DNA of 64,000 nucleotides from Alentia gelatinosa (Eukaryota > Annelida > Polychaeta > Phyllodocida > Polynoidae): positions 32,987,716 through 33,051,715 of the forward strand of contig OX465587.1 of assembly GCA_950022655.1 (NCBI GenBank). The letters are read 5' to 3'. Below the pieces are notes generated by a model. It did not search any database. It was not told the DNA's origin and was given only the letters and a program-made list of their open reading frames with translations. The translations under genes and the position numbers were made by a program. Positions 11,151-21,739 of this stretch are shown here, one piece after another. How positions within the stretch are numbered: position 1 is the stretch's first letter; the number at the start of each line of letters is the position of its first letter.

Positions 11151-11995
11151 AAGTAAACTACGTTAGACTTGTCAAAGTAGAAGTCTTGTATTGTTAATTG
11201 AAGACCCACTATAAAACACACCACATAGTTGATTTGTTTGCCTTTACTTCGGGTATCCTTAAATTTGATAAATGTTAAACATGTGTAGCAAGCCTTTGCT
11301 CTGGTTGCCTGTGTGGCCAAGGCAGTAAAATGATCTCATATATAGCAGTATCTGTTTCATCTACTTAAATAGTAGGCCTAGTTGCTATACAATTATTAAT
11401 TAAGACATAAGCTGGACTGCCTTAAATAATGTGTTTATTACAATCATTATTTGTTTAAAATGTAGCATCATGGTATAAAAGTTCATAAGAGTATGTTGGG
11501 ACAATATGTCCAATTAAGAGGTTAAAAGAAGAAAGATATAAATATGATTAAGAGTATAAAATGCATTATGTTACAATATGGTAGTGGGTGGGTGGGTAAA
11601 TTAAAACGTCCGTACCCAGTGAAGACTGAAAGTTGTGTGAGGTCACGTGACCAATGAAGTAGTAGTGCATAAATAATTAACATAAAGGGTATAGACATGG
11701 AGTAGTCAGTAGGTAAAAGAATAGATGTTTAGCAATCCAGCGCCTAAATTAAAAGTAATATACAATTACACACAATGGGGATATTTACACATATGGGTGT
11801 CTTCTTTTTTTAACATTTCGCAAGTAATGAATTAATTTCTGGTTGTTAGCCTATTTAGAGGTAACATGGATTGTGGAGTTCTAGCATGTGCCTTTCATGA
11901 GTGGAAAGTATGTAGTGACATGCTTTACTTCTCTCACATATTTCATTTTACTCTTTGTTTAAGTAACTTTGATAAAAATCCAAATTGTCCCCCCT
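11151..11995. other. Non-genic AT-rich DNA
   Basis: I find no gene. It is AT-rich throughout with a short GGTGGGTGGG run at about 11585 and a CACGTGACC word near 11650. Confidence 0.4.
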
Positions 11996-12088
11996 AATTC
12001 CATATTCTTCTAATTTCGAGATAAGGCTGGTGTGCTTCAAGGTGTCGAATGCCTTCTTTAGATCAATAAAAATGGTCCCAGTCACTGC
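11996..12088 (-). pseudogene. LINE reverse transcriptase fragment (motif A)
   Basis: About 31 codons on the minus strand read TGTIFIDLKKAFDTLKH and then SLISKLEEYGIRG. This is the catalytic motif A (F-x-D-x-x-x-A-F-D) of a CR1/Jockey-type LINE reverse transcriptase. Nothing recognisable flanks it, so it is a deeply truncated relic. Confidence 0.7.
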
Positions 12089-12101
12089 ACAAAAACCATC
12101 A

Positions 12102-12325
12102 TTTTACATATATATACGCCACCGCGATAACGCAAGTATCGGCTGTATCGTGGCTTGTTTATACTTGTATACACCTCTTATACGCGTCTGCGTTTCGGGC
12201 GTCTACGAGACAGTTTCCATATGTAGACCACGCTACTTGGCTGTCTTTCACGCCTGGCGTATTTAAGATAAAACATACTCTGCGCAATATATATATATGC
12301 CAGGCGTATATATATGATACCAAAA
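12102..12325 (-). mobile_element. MITE-like element, inverted copy 1
   Basis: About 224 bp bounded by imperfect inverted ends (CATATATATACGCC at the left, GGCGTATATATATG at the right). The same sequence lies in reverse orientation at 18528-18755, including the internal GTCTACGAGACAGTTTCCAT and CACGCCTGGCGTATTTAAG words. It has no coding capacity, so it is likely a non-autonomous DNA transposon. Confidence 0.65.
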
Positions 12326-12384
12326 AAACGCGACCTCCCAACCCTGGTAAATGGTAATATCGAGGTAGGGCGAAGGTTGAGGCT

Positions 12385-12475
12385 TCATCGCACTAAAGAC
12401 GCCTGGTGCCTGCAGGCATCACCACACTAAAATGCATGATGCCTTGAGGCATCATGAGGCATCATTGTTCCAATA
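12385..12475. repeat. GCATCA/TGATGC palindromic cluster
   Basis: A clustered series of GCATCA and TGATGC words (TGATGCCTTGAGGCATCA at about 12438). The same words form the subterminal part of the TTAA-flanked MITE at 48482-48854, so this may be a fragment of a related element. Confidence 0.4.
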
Positions 12476-12639
12476 TCAACAAAAATGTTTTAACAAAGAA
12501 ATAATAGAGCACTTTTCATTAAATCTTCACAAAATTTAGATATGACATTATATTCAGTATTTCTATTCAACAGAAATGAAACATTTATGATTATGTATCA
12601 TATTATGTGATCAAAAATTTACTACTAGATTTTACACTG

Positions 12640-12770
12640 TAAAAACGGTGTTTGCTGTCCACACGCCAGTGTTTAGAAGTAAAACACTTATTCAAACACG
12701 TTCTTGTCACACATTTCTAAACGCTTTTTTGGGTTAAACATGTGTAAAATTGAACACGTTTAGGTAGAAA
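12640..12770. repeat. AAACAC-bearing arm of a foldback region
   Basis: This contains AAACAC words in the orientation opposite to the GTGTTT repeats that follow at 12771-13004, so the two parts could pair as a foldback. Confidence 0.35.
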
Positions 12771-13004
12771 GTGTTTAATCTTAGAAAGTGTTTGATTATA
12801 AAGTGTTTACTTTTATAGTGTTTAAGTTTGGAAAGTGTTTATATACATAGTGTTTGGGATTCAGAAGTGTTTACATATATAGCGTTTGACATTAGGAAGT
12901 GTTTATATAACAAGTGTTTAGCTTTAGGAAGTGTTTTAATACAAAGCGTTTAGCTTTAGGAAGTGTCTATCCATTAAGTGTTTAGCCTTAGGAAGTGTTT
13001 AACC
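12771..13004 (+). repeat. 32-bp minisatellite with 17/15-bp substructure
   Basis: Fifteen G(T/C)GT(T/C)T cores follow each other. Spacing alternates 17 and 15 bases almost without exception, so the true unit is 32 bp, repeated about seven times. Typical halves are GTGTTTAGCTTTAGGAA and GTGTTTATATACAAA-like. There is no ORF. Confidence 0.75.
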
Positions 13005-13189
13005 TAATAAAATCTATAGAATATTGTATTATCATCTGCCTGTAAATTATAATTATAGTTATATCGTAGATGTTGTATAGAAAACTGCGACAAAAATACT
13101 TTGTTTTGAATATATGTAGATTTTATTGCCATATATCAAGATCACAACAATCAACCACAAACAAGGCAAAACAAAAGACATTCATTGTT

Positions 13190-13800
13190 TCTTACAAACG
13201 TCCATACCCCCCCCCCCCACCTCCCAAGGTGCTATAAAAATAAAATAAAATATTACCCCCATGAATGTTTTTTTCAATCCCTTCATAGAAAATGTATAGA
13301 ATGAGCCCTCCCTGAGTTACAAAAATAAGTCCCCTGCAACCATGAAAATACAAAACAGCTGCAAAGAGGCACTTGAAGAAAATTGGCCTTCCCCAATCCA
13401 TTTATTTAGAAGCACCGGGAAATATATGGGGGGAAAAATCCCATAATTGAAAAAAGTAGAAGCTCCCCATAGAAAAAATAGAATAAAACAAGCCCCCCAC
13501 TAAAACAATGCATGTAAATCCCTGCACCCATGAAATAATAAATAATATTACCTTCTGCCCCAACTCAAAAGCACCTGAAAGAAATGTGCCCCCCCCCCCT
13601 GAATTTTGAGTCTTTCAATTATTATTTGAAAAAAAATACTACACCCATGAATTTTGTTTAGATACCCCTTGAAAAAAGTAAAATAAAATTAGCCCCCCTC
13701 GCAACTCCCACCAAATTACCAAAATAAGTCCCCCAGTGCCATGAAAATACGAACAAACAACATCCCCCCCCCCCCCCCCATCTGGCCACCATATCCACAG
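13190..13800. repeat. Diverged ~190-bp tandem repeat with poly(C) runs
   Basis: Three loosely similar blocks start near 13190, 13420 and 13605. They share ACCCATGAA...AAAATA and AAATAAGTCCCC...CATGAAAATAC words and carry C runs of 8-16 bases (about 13206, 13588, 13765). The open frames here are only by-products of the repeat. Confidence 0.5.
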
Positions 13801-13915
13801 GAGTATGAGAAAAATGTTGTTCACCACGGAAATTATCTAGAAAATCCTTCGGCCCCCGATCACCCAACGACAATGCTGCACCCTCCCTATCCCCCGCTCA
13901 CATGTTGAACACTAA

Positions 13916-14250
13916 GCAGGTAAATTGGTAGGCAGAATAGATGGATAAGCAGGTAGATGGGAAGGCAGGTAGATGGGTGGGCAGGTAGATTGATAGGCAG
14001 GTTGATGGGTAGGATTGTCAATGGGTAGTCAGGTAGATGGGTAGGCAGGTAGATGGGTGGGCAGGTAGATGGGTAGACAGGTAGATGGGTAGGCAGGTAG
14101 ATTGGTGGGTAGGTAGATGGGTGGGCAGGTAGATTGATGGGCAGGTTGATGGGTAGGATTGTAAATGGGTAGTCAGGTAGATGGGTAGACAGGTTGATGG
14201 GTGGGCAGGTAGATTGGTGGGCAGGTAGATGGGTGGGCTAGATGATGGGT
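13916..14250 (+). repeat. Minisatellite of GTAGATGGGT(A/G)GGCAG units
   Basis: Short tandem units of about 12-16 bp built on GGCAGGTAGATGGGTG, with irregular spacing and repeated for about 335 bp. It is not coding. Confidence 0.75.
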
Positions 14251-14252
14251 CA

Positions 14253-15499
14253 TACCGGAGACACACCAAGCGAGAAACGTTGGCGATAATTTCACTTGCC
14301 CACAAGGTCTTGGCGATTATATGAGCGATAGAATTTATCGCTTGGTGTGTCCTCTACTCGCTGAGATATGAGAGCGACTAGGATGTAGGCAAGTTAAAAA
14401 ATCGCCAGCGCATCCCATGAGCGATAATATCAAACATGTTTGATATTATCGCCAAGAGAATGTGAAATTCGCCCACAGAATCGCCAAGACAGAATCGCTA
14501 AGATGGTTCTGAAAATGCGGACACACCAGCTTTTTGTTACAAAGTCAGCGATATATGAGCGAGCACCATCAGGGACAACCAGTCAACCAATCAGATTGAG
14601 TTTTATAGTCACATGATCACCTTTGGTCGTACAAAAGTCTAGGTGCTATTACATTCATTTGACCCATTAAAATACAAGTATAACTATCCACCAAAATGCT
14701 ATTGGGTAATATTTGATGAATAATAATCAGCAACAGAATTTTTCCTAGCTAATCAAAGGCTATTGGCACACTTGGCAATAGCAAAGGCTAAATGTGCATC
14801 AATTTCGCTCTTCTTGCTTTACTCGCCGACATGGTAATCGCCAAATATCAAACATCGCCCATACTTGGCAACTTTTGCAGCAATCGCTCAGAGGAGTTAA
14901 TCGCTGCCGTATTCTCGCTGCCTTGACTTGCTTGGTGTGTCCGAAAGTCGTGAGCGAGTGAGCAAACTCCCCTCCTACCTTGTTGGCGAGAAATGCTGAG
15001 CGATTCCATTTCTCGCTGGTCCATGATCGCCGAGGGTTCCACTCGCTTGGTGTGTCCCCGGCACAAGAGAACGCAAAATTCACCCACATAATCGCCAAGA
15101 CAGAATCGCTATAATACTACAAAAAACCGGGACACACCGAGTTTTCTGTCAGTGTCAGCGATATGTGGGCGAGTCCTACTAGAGACAACCAGTGAACCAA
15201 TCAGATTGAGTTTTAGAGTCACATGATCACCCTACACAACCCAAACTTGCAATGGCTTACTTGCCAATTTAGTAATCGCCAACTATCAAACATCGCTCAT
15301 ACTTGGCAAGTTTTGCAGTAATCGCCCAGTGCAGTTTATCGCTTGCGTCTGCTTGCCACCTGAGCTCGCTTGGTGTGCCCCAAAATCGTCAGCAAGTCGG
15401 CAAAACCCCCTCCCACCTTGTAGGCGAGAAATAGTGAGCGATTCCATTACTTGCTTGTCCAGAATCGCCTAGTGTTCCACTCGCTTGGTGTGTCCCCGG
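14253..15499. mobile_element. Composite of GACACACCAAGCGAG inverted-repeat elements
   Basis: It begins CCGGAGACACACCAAGCGAG (about 14256) and ends CTCGCTTGGTGTGTCCCCGG (about 15498). Internal TIR-like ends lie near 14340, 14935, 15050 and 15370. Two long blocks (about 14455-15060 and 15066-15499) are direct repeats of each other, sharing AATCGCCAAGACAGAATCGCTA, the ACCAATCAGATTGAGTTTTA segment and AATATCAAACATCGC. AATCGCC/GGCGATT words are dense throughout. There is no transposase, so this is a tandem or nested pair of non-autonomous elements. Confidence 0.7.
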
Positions 15500-16211
15500 C
15501 ATCAGGTTGTTAATGGGTATAGGCAAGTAGATGGATAGGCAGATAAACCTGACTGCTGGCACCTTGACCCGGTGGCCGGCTGTGTCTTTGAAGCCCGGCC
15601 CCACCACTGTCCCTCGCCGGGACTAACACCAAACCCGGTCCCGGTACCAACCAGCCGCGGGACCCGGTCATCTGCACTCTCTGGGTCACTGTGGTGTGGC
15701 ACTATGGTGTGTACGGGTTCGACAGTCTCGTGCGCCTGCAAACATTACACATTATTGGATATATTGTACAATATATGTCCACTCCTAGTAGCCCCTGACA
15801 GTAATGAATAGCTTATTATTGTGTATTTGATATGATATCAAGCGAATAAAAAATAGGAAATGCCATTAACTTATAATATGAATATACCCATAAATATAAT
15901 TAGGAAGGGTGCTGGTGGCAGTTTGTCCCGCCAGTGGACGGGCACGTTATAACGTGTCCGTCCCCTGGCAAATCACTTAATACAACCAATAGAGGCGCTT
16001 GTAGGAGACTGCTGAACTTTATTGAACCTCCCACAACACTGCCAAAAGGCTCTCAGACCACGCTCAGGAGGCACTAGTAGCTAAGCAGAGGTTTGTCGAT
16101 AAAAACACACACAGAGGCACTATTGAAAGGGGAAATTGGAAGAGAACAGACGCTTCTTAGCACTAGGTAGCTTGGAATATATCAGGTAGGATACTTTATC
16201 ATATCATATGG
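15500..16211. other. Non-genic spacer with a long palindrome
   Basis: No gene recognised. An imperfect palindrome occupies about 15922-15972: the centre ACGTTATAACGT is flanked by GGACGGGC/GTCCGTCC and then CCAG/CTGG and TTTG/CAAA arms. Confidence 0.5.
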
Positions 16212-16359
16212 TGCATTGATATCATTGATACTGCTAGCCATAGTTTACCATATAAGGTTCGTTTCCATTGGCCGACGAAAACGGAGCATTGATGTCATGG
16301 ATACTGCTCGCCATAGTTTACCATATAAGATTAGTTTCCATTGGCCGACGAAAACGTTG
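16212..16359 (+). repeat. 74-bp direct tandem duplication
   Basis: Two copies (16212-16285 and 16286-16359) share CCATAGTTTACCATATAAG and TTTCCATTGGCCGACGAAAA, with a handful of substitutions. Confidence 0.75.
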
Positions 16360-16439
16360 TAGATGTTTGTATTCTCCTAATAGCCTATTTCCATTGGTCA
16401 TCACCGATATACAGTCAGGAACCACCGACGGACCCTCAT

Positions 16440-17082
16440 GCTGGAGACACACCAAGCGAGTAACGCGGCGATTTTCAGAATCGCCAACACAATATGGCAT
16501 GTCTGTGAGCTGTTATTTTCATATTTGACATGAAAATTGCTTCTCCAATACTAAATCATTGATGGGAGATGTTACTGTGAAATAATATCTCGCACGTATA
16601 CATTTTTTTTAAAATTTCAAATAAATGACCTCTGCCTCGGCAGGTATTCTGGCCATTCTATTACTAGTTACAAATTTTTGACAGGAACATTCCTACTCTT
16701 AAATATGATTACAATATATACAGGGTGAATGAGGTAATGATGGTTAGACCAGATGAAAACCTGATTACTATCGTTATCAAGAGTTTAACTTAGTAGACTG
16801 ACTTTAACTTTAATATAATATGTTTTTTGAAAATATATAGTGAACTAGTTTGAACTTCATAAGGGAGGTCGTTCCAATATGACATGCCTCAATAGACCGG
16901 GCTTTTCTTAAAAAATGAAGTGTGTGGTCTACCTAGTTTAATGGTCTTTTTACTTTGACTTCTAGTCTTTGTATTTTCATCTGGTTCAATCCCCTTAGCA
17001 TACTATGCATGTACATGCTATATTTTGTATTGGCGATTTCAGAGATCGCCGCCTTCACTCGCTTGGTGTGTCCCCGGCATTA
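16440..17082. mobile_element. GACACACCAAGCGAG inverted-repeat element, copy B
   Basis: Left end GCTGGAGACACACCAAGCGAG at about 16440, right end CTCGCTTGGTGTGTCCCCGGC ending near 17080. Subterminal GGCGATTTTCAGAATCGCC and GGCGATTTCAGAGATCGCC mirror each other. The ~600-bp interior is non-coding. Confidence 0.7.
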
Positions 17083-17671
17083 GCAATATTGATGCAAAAT
17101 GTAAATAGGCTATTAGGAGGACACAGAAAATCTATACCGTTTTTGTCGGGCAATGGAACAGGGCCTACGAACATTCCTGGGTACATCTGTGTTGTCCTAT
17201 CACTGCACGAAACTTACCGCTTTACATATGTATGCGAAACGTGTCTAACAGTAGGATTTTGCGTCTAGAAGTTAGACCTGTTATCCGTCTCGTAGACGCC
17301 TTATCTAGTGGCATATATACATGTCCATAGTGCGGTCTCATATACGTCATATATACGCCTGATTCCGTTGTCTATACACCAACATCCAATAGTTCTGATC
17401 TTTGCAACTTGGGGACACTACTGGTAGCATATTTCATTTGCCATTAACCATCCAAGTCTGTGTTATATGAAAATTGTAATTTTATATTACCAATTTATTT
17501 TATAAAAACCTAATTAAATATAAATTGATTAATTACACAAAGTAAACCTTGCATTATGTTGTTTTTTTTAATTGTTTTTCTAATAGATCTTACTTTCAAA
17601 CACCATTTCAATGTGTAGATAGTCAGGCTTAGTATATAATCGCCTCCCCCCAGTGTCTCTGTGCACCTGAA
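17083..17671. other. Non-genic spacer
   Basis: No gene seen. Words such as GTCTCGTAGACGCC (about 17287) and CATATATACGCC (about 17345) resemble the 12102/18528 MITE family, so a degraded third copy may be present. Confidence 0.35.
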
Positions 17672-18324
17672 GTCCGACTCCGACTCCGACTCCGACTCCG
17701 ACTCCGACTCCGACTCCGACTCCGACTCCGACTCCGACTCCGACTCCGACTCCGACTCCGACTCCGACTCCGACTCCGACTCCGACTCCGACTCCGACTC
17801 CGACTCCGACTCCGACTCCGACTCCGACTCCGACTCCGACTCCGACTCCGACTCCGACTCCGACTCCGACTCCGACTCCGACTCCGACTCCGACTCCGAC
17901 TCCGACTCCGACTCCGACTCCGACTCCGACTCCGACTCCGACTCCGACTCCGACTCCGACTCCGACTCCGACTCCGACTCCGACTCCGACTCCGACTCCG
18001 ACTCCGACTCCGACTCCGACTCCGACTCCGACTCCGACTCCGACTCCGACTCCGACTCCGACTCCGACTCCGACTCCGACTCCGACTCCGACTCCGACTC
18101 CGACTCCGACTCCGACTCCGACTCCGACTCCGACTCCGACTCCGACTCCGACTCCGACTCCGACTCCGACTCCGACTCCGACTCCGACTCCGACTCCGAC
18201 TCCGACTCCGACTCCGACTCCGACTCCGACTCCGACTCCGACTCCGACTCCGACTCCGACTCCGACTCCGACTCCGACTCCGACTCCGACTCCGACTCCG
18301 ACTCCGACTCCGACTCCGACTCCG
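17672..18324 (+). repeat. Perfect GACTCC hexanucleotide repeat
   Basis: About 650 bp, roughly 108 copies, of CGACTC with no interruption that I can find. Because the unit is 6 bp, several frames stay open and translate as Ser-Asp, Ser-Glu or Gly-Val runs. These are artefacts of the repeat rather than proteins. Confidence 0.95.
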
Positions 18325-18527
18325 CCCCTACCTTGTGAATGTGGCCAACACACGCCGAGCGGCCGCTAATCCGTCTACAAAGGGGGGCGGGGGTTGTGTA
18401 CCAGGGCTTCACTGTGGGTAGAGGGGTGGGGTTGGGAGGTGGCGGGTGGCGGGTCAGTGTTGGTGTATCCTCTACCAACACCAACAGGCCCGGGCGGGCC
18501 GCGGGTCGCAATTTATTATTTTTTGGT

Positions 18528-18755
18528 ATCATTTATATGCCTGGCGTATATATATACAATGTATTGCGCAGAGTATATTTTATCTTAAATACGCCAGGCG
18601 TGAAAGACAGCCAAGTCGTGCGCGTCTACATATGGAAACTGTCTCGTAGACGCCCGAAACGTAGACGCGTATAAGAGGTGTATACTAGTATAAACAAGCC
18701 ACGATACAGCTGATACGTGCGTTATCGCAATGGCGTATATATATGTAAAATAGTG
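18528..18755 (+). mobile_element. MITE-like element, inverted copy 2
   Basis: Reverse-complement partner of 12102-12325 over about 225 bp, lying ~200 bp beyond the hexanucleotide tract. Inverted ends and internal words match; divergence is modest. Confidence 0.65.
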
Positions 18756-19089
18756 GTTTTCGTCCAGTGTATATCAGACATCCTTGTAAGTACATAGCAA
18801 AAGACATACACAATAATTGTATTTATTACACGCCTACTACAAATCGATTGCAATAAAGATGTTTCTGAAAGACATTTACATCCAGACACCACAGCACTGT
18901 CAAACGTGGCAGGGGCGTCAGAACATTTTGAAAGTAGGAGGGGCGAGCTGAAATATTGCTGACTTCTTGGTATGAAGTCAGACATTGTACTATGTCAACG
19001 CGGCTATAGAACCGTAGACATTGACCTGTTCCTCTGGATTTACTGTTAATCTGCGAAATGTCCATAAAAAGTCAGGTCTTGATTATACG

Positions 19090-19725
19090 TGATTTACGAC
19101 ATTTTTACATGGTGAAAAGTCAGAGCTTAGCTGTCATTGCACGGTAAAAGGTCAGACATTGACACTTATCCATGGTGAAAAGTCAGAGCTTAGCCGTCAT
19201 TACACAGTTAAAGGTCAGACTTTGACACTTTACCACAGTGAAAAGTCAGAGCTTAGCCATCATTGTATGGTAAAAGGTCAGACTTTGACACTTTTCCACA
19301 GTGAAAAGTCAGGGATTTGCCATCGTTACATGGTAAAAGGTCAGACTTTGACACTTTTCCACAGTGAAAAGTCAGGGTTTGGCCATCATTACATGGTAAA
19401 AGGTCAGACTTTGACACTTTTCCACAGTGAAAAGTCAGAGCTTAGCCATCATTGTATGGTAAAAGGTCAGACTTTTCCACTTTTCCACAGTGAAAAGTCA
19501 GGGATTGGCCATCTTTACATGGTAAAATGTCAGACTTTTCCACTTTTCCACAGTGAAAAGTCAGGGTTTGGCCATCATTACATGGTAAAAGGTCAGACTT
19601 TGACACTTTTCCACAGTGAAAAGTTAGAGCTTAGGCGTCATTGCATGGTAAAAGGTCAGACTTTGATATTTTTCCACGGTGAAAAGTCAGGGCTTACCCA
19701 TCAATGCACACTAACAAGTTAGACT
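19090..19725 (+). repeat. 63-bp minisatellite (about 10 copies)
   Basis: Units of 63 bp containing GGTAAAAGGTCAGACTTTGAC and CACAGTGAAAAGTCAG. As the period is divisible by three, a 187-codon frame (19159-19722) stays open with the repeated peptide VKGQTLTLFHSEKS. It lacks any family resemblance, so I treat it as satellite DNA. Confidence 0.8.
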
Positions 19726-19813
19726 TAGACATTTTCAATGTTGAAAAATGAAGACAAATTTTACACTTGATTGAGTTAAATATGAAGTTTTAGGCTGGCA
19801 AAAAAGTGTGTGT

Positions 19814-19850
19814 GTGGGGGGGGGGGGGCTGCCCCCCCCCCCTGCCCCCT
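19814..19850. repeat. Poly(G)/poly(C) hairpin
   Basis: A run of about 13 G, then CT, GC and about 11 C; the two runs are complementary and could form a short strong hairpin. Confidence 0.7.
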
Positions 19851-20255
19851 ATTCTGACGCCACTGCGTGGCAGTAATTGGGTGTAGACTTACACCGAAAA
19901 TGTAGTTCGCCATTTCACCATGGTTTTAGCATGCAAAGCATGTTATGACTGCGATTTCTGATGGTAAATAAGATTATCATGACTGATTATGGATGATTTA
20001 TATTGAATGAACATTCAAGAAACTTATTTTGAAATACATGATAATTTGACCTCAGTATGGATGGGACTTATTTTCCGGAATCTCCCGGTAGCCGATTCCA
20101 GGTGCCCTATACATTTCCTCCGTATTTGGTGGGTAATAGTGTCTAACAGTATCCGCGATAACTCTGCTGGAAAGAAAAAAAACCAGTATCTTTCAATGAT
20201 TATCAGGGAACAAATTTCAAGGACTTTGCTAATTTTCAATAGACAGGTAGGTGTA

Positions 20256-20481
20256 ATGTCGGGGACACACCAAGCGAGTCAAGGCAACGATCTCTGGAAT
20301 CACCAACACAAAATGGCATGTATGTGAGGTTTTATTTGATAGTAATGTCTCCCACACATAGCTGAGTGTCTCAGAAGCAGTAATCAGGTGAAATATGAAA
20401 AAATAGCTCACATATATACGTCAATTTGTGTTGGCGATTACGGAAATCGATGCAATACTCGCTTGGTGTGTCTCTGTGGCT
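20256..20481. mobile_element. GACACACCAAGCGAG inverted-repeat element, copy C
   Basis: The shortest family member, about 225 bp. Left end CGGGGACACACCAAGCGAG at 20258-20277, right end CTCGCTTGGTGTGTCTCTG at about 20459-20477. The subterminal pair ATCACCAACACAAAATG and TTGTGTTGGCGAT is again mirrored. It has no coding sequence. Confidence 0.7.
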
Positions 20482-21644
20482 TGGCGTGTAACCTCAAGTG
20501 TGGTCACCGTGCTAATTTTTGATCTATAGATCAATATTACGATAGTATCATGATAAAATATTTAGAAAGGACAGGTGATGAAACAAGTATACAACTCGAC
20601 TGCTGCCCAATACAGATGTTTCTGTTCAACGCCACCTCACGGTCAGTTCCTTGATAAGCATTTCTCCACTGGCTGGTGTCGCACCTTATAGGCCCCGCAC
20701 CCACTAGTTACGACACACTCCAACAAGCGTTACGACACAGAATTTCTCTGTCGTAGTGCAATCGCAGCACTCTTGTCGGAGCGTGTCGTGGCGTGTCGGA
20801 GCATGTCGGAACATTTCGTATCGGAGACCATGGAACCGACACGGGCTACGACATGGGCTACGACAGAATACAGTTTTCCTCGATTATTTAAAGAATGACG
20901 AGAGTGACCTATGATTTTCAAAAACTAAATATATAGTATTATACATATATATTCTGGTAAAGTTTGAAGAAGGTGACATGGGTTTTACTAAATGAAATTG
21001 AACTTTTTAGAATTATTATATATTCTATCATCAAATATTTTTAAAATCTTCGGATATGGATGAAGCACATCCTGATTAGTTTGTGAAATTTGTCAAGTAT
21101 AAAAAAGATATAGCCGAAAATGTAAACGCCCATAGACTTACCATTGCTTCCATAGACGCCAGTGTTAATATCACGAGAAATCACAGACTCGTCTCGGAAC
21201 GGTGTCGGAGACCTTGTCGGAAGCGTGCCTCCACTAGTGCAGAACGCTACAATATCGTTCCTACAGGCCCCGGGTGTATACATGTGTAATACATTGATGA
21301 TACGTGTACATTATTTCCATACAAATAACAGCGATTGCATTATATTCTATGGTATTCTAGCTCCAATCTGATGTATCCTACATGCATATCACCTCAATGA
21401 TACTTTAGATATGCCTGAGATAACACATGGACACCGAAACTGTATACATACTAATGCATTGACAGAACTAGTTATGTTAAGCTTATCTTTTTCCAAGTTA
21501 AAACCAAGATGATTATCAAGTACAAAGTTTAGACAGACCAGACTCACTAATACAATACCCTAAGTCTCCCGGCAATTTAATCGGTCAAAAAACACCACTC
21601 CTGCGATCACACCTATTGTTCACACACTAGCTGTGAATGCTGTA

Positions 21645-21645
<1 letters not shown>
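20482..21645. other. Non-genic DNA with GTGTCGG-rich patches
   Basis: No gene recognised. About 20690-20880 carries a cluster of ACGACAC/GTGTCG(G) words, and about 21185-21225 has a related TCGGAACGGTGTCGGAGACC segment. GGCCCCG occurs at both outer sides (about 20690 and 21265), so an old inverted-repeat element is possible but unproven. Confidence 0.35.

Positions 21646-21649
<4 letters not shown>

Positions 21650-21736
<87 letters not shown>
21650..21736. repeat. (TA)n microsatellite
   Basis: More than 80 bp of uninterrupted TA dinucleotides. Confidence 0.95.

Positions 21737-21739
<3 letters not shown>

Noticed and set aside
12771..13004. CRISPR-like array
   Set aside because: Spacers of 9-11 bp around a 6-bp core and a eukaryotic context; it is a minisatellite.
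13192..14305. Gly- and Pro/Thr-rich frames over poly(C) and minisatellite DNA
   Set aside because: Period and composition of the repeats explain them.
15710..15730. tRNA-like B box (GGGTTCGACAG)
   Set aside because: No matching A box or cloverleaf could be drawn around it.
17510..18532. Long frames of Ser-Glu, Gly-Val or Ser-Asp repeats on both strands
   Set aside because: They are translations of the GACTCC hexanucleotide tract in several frames; no flanking domain.
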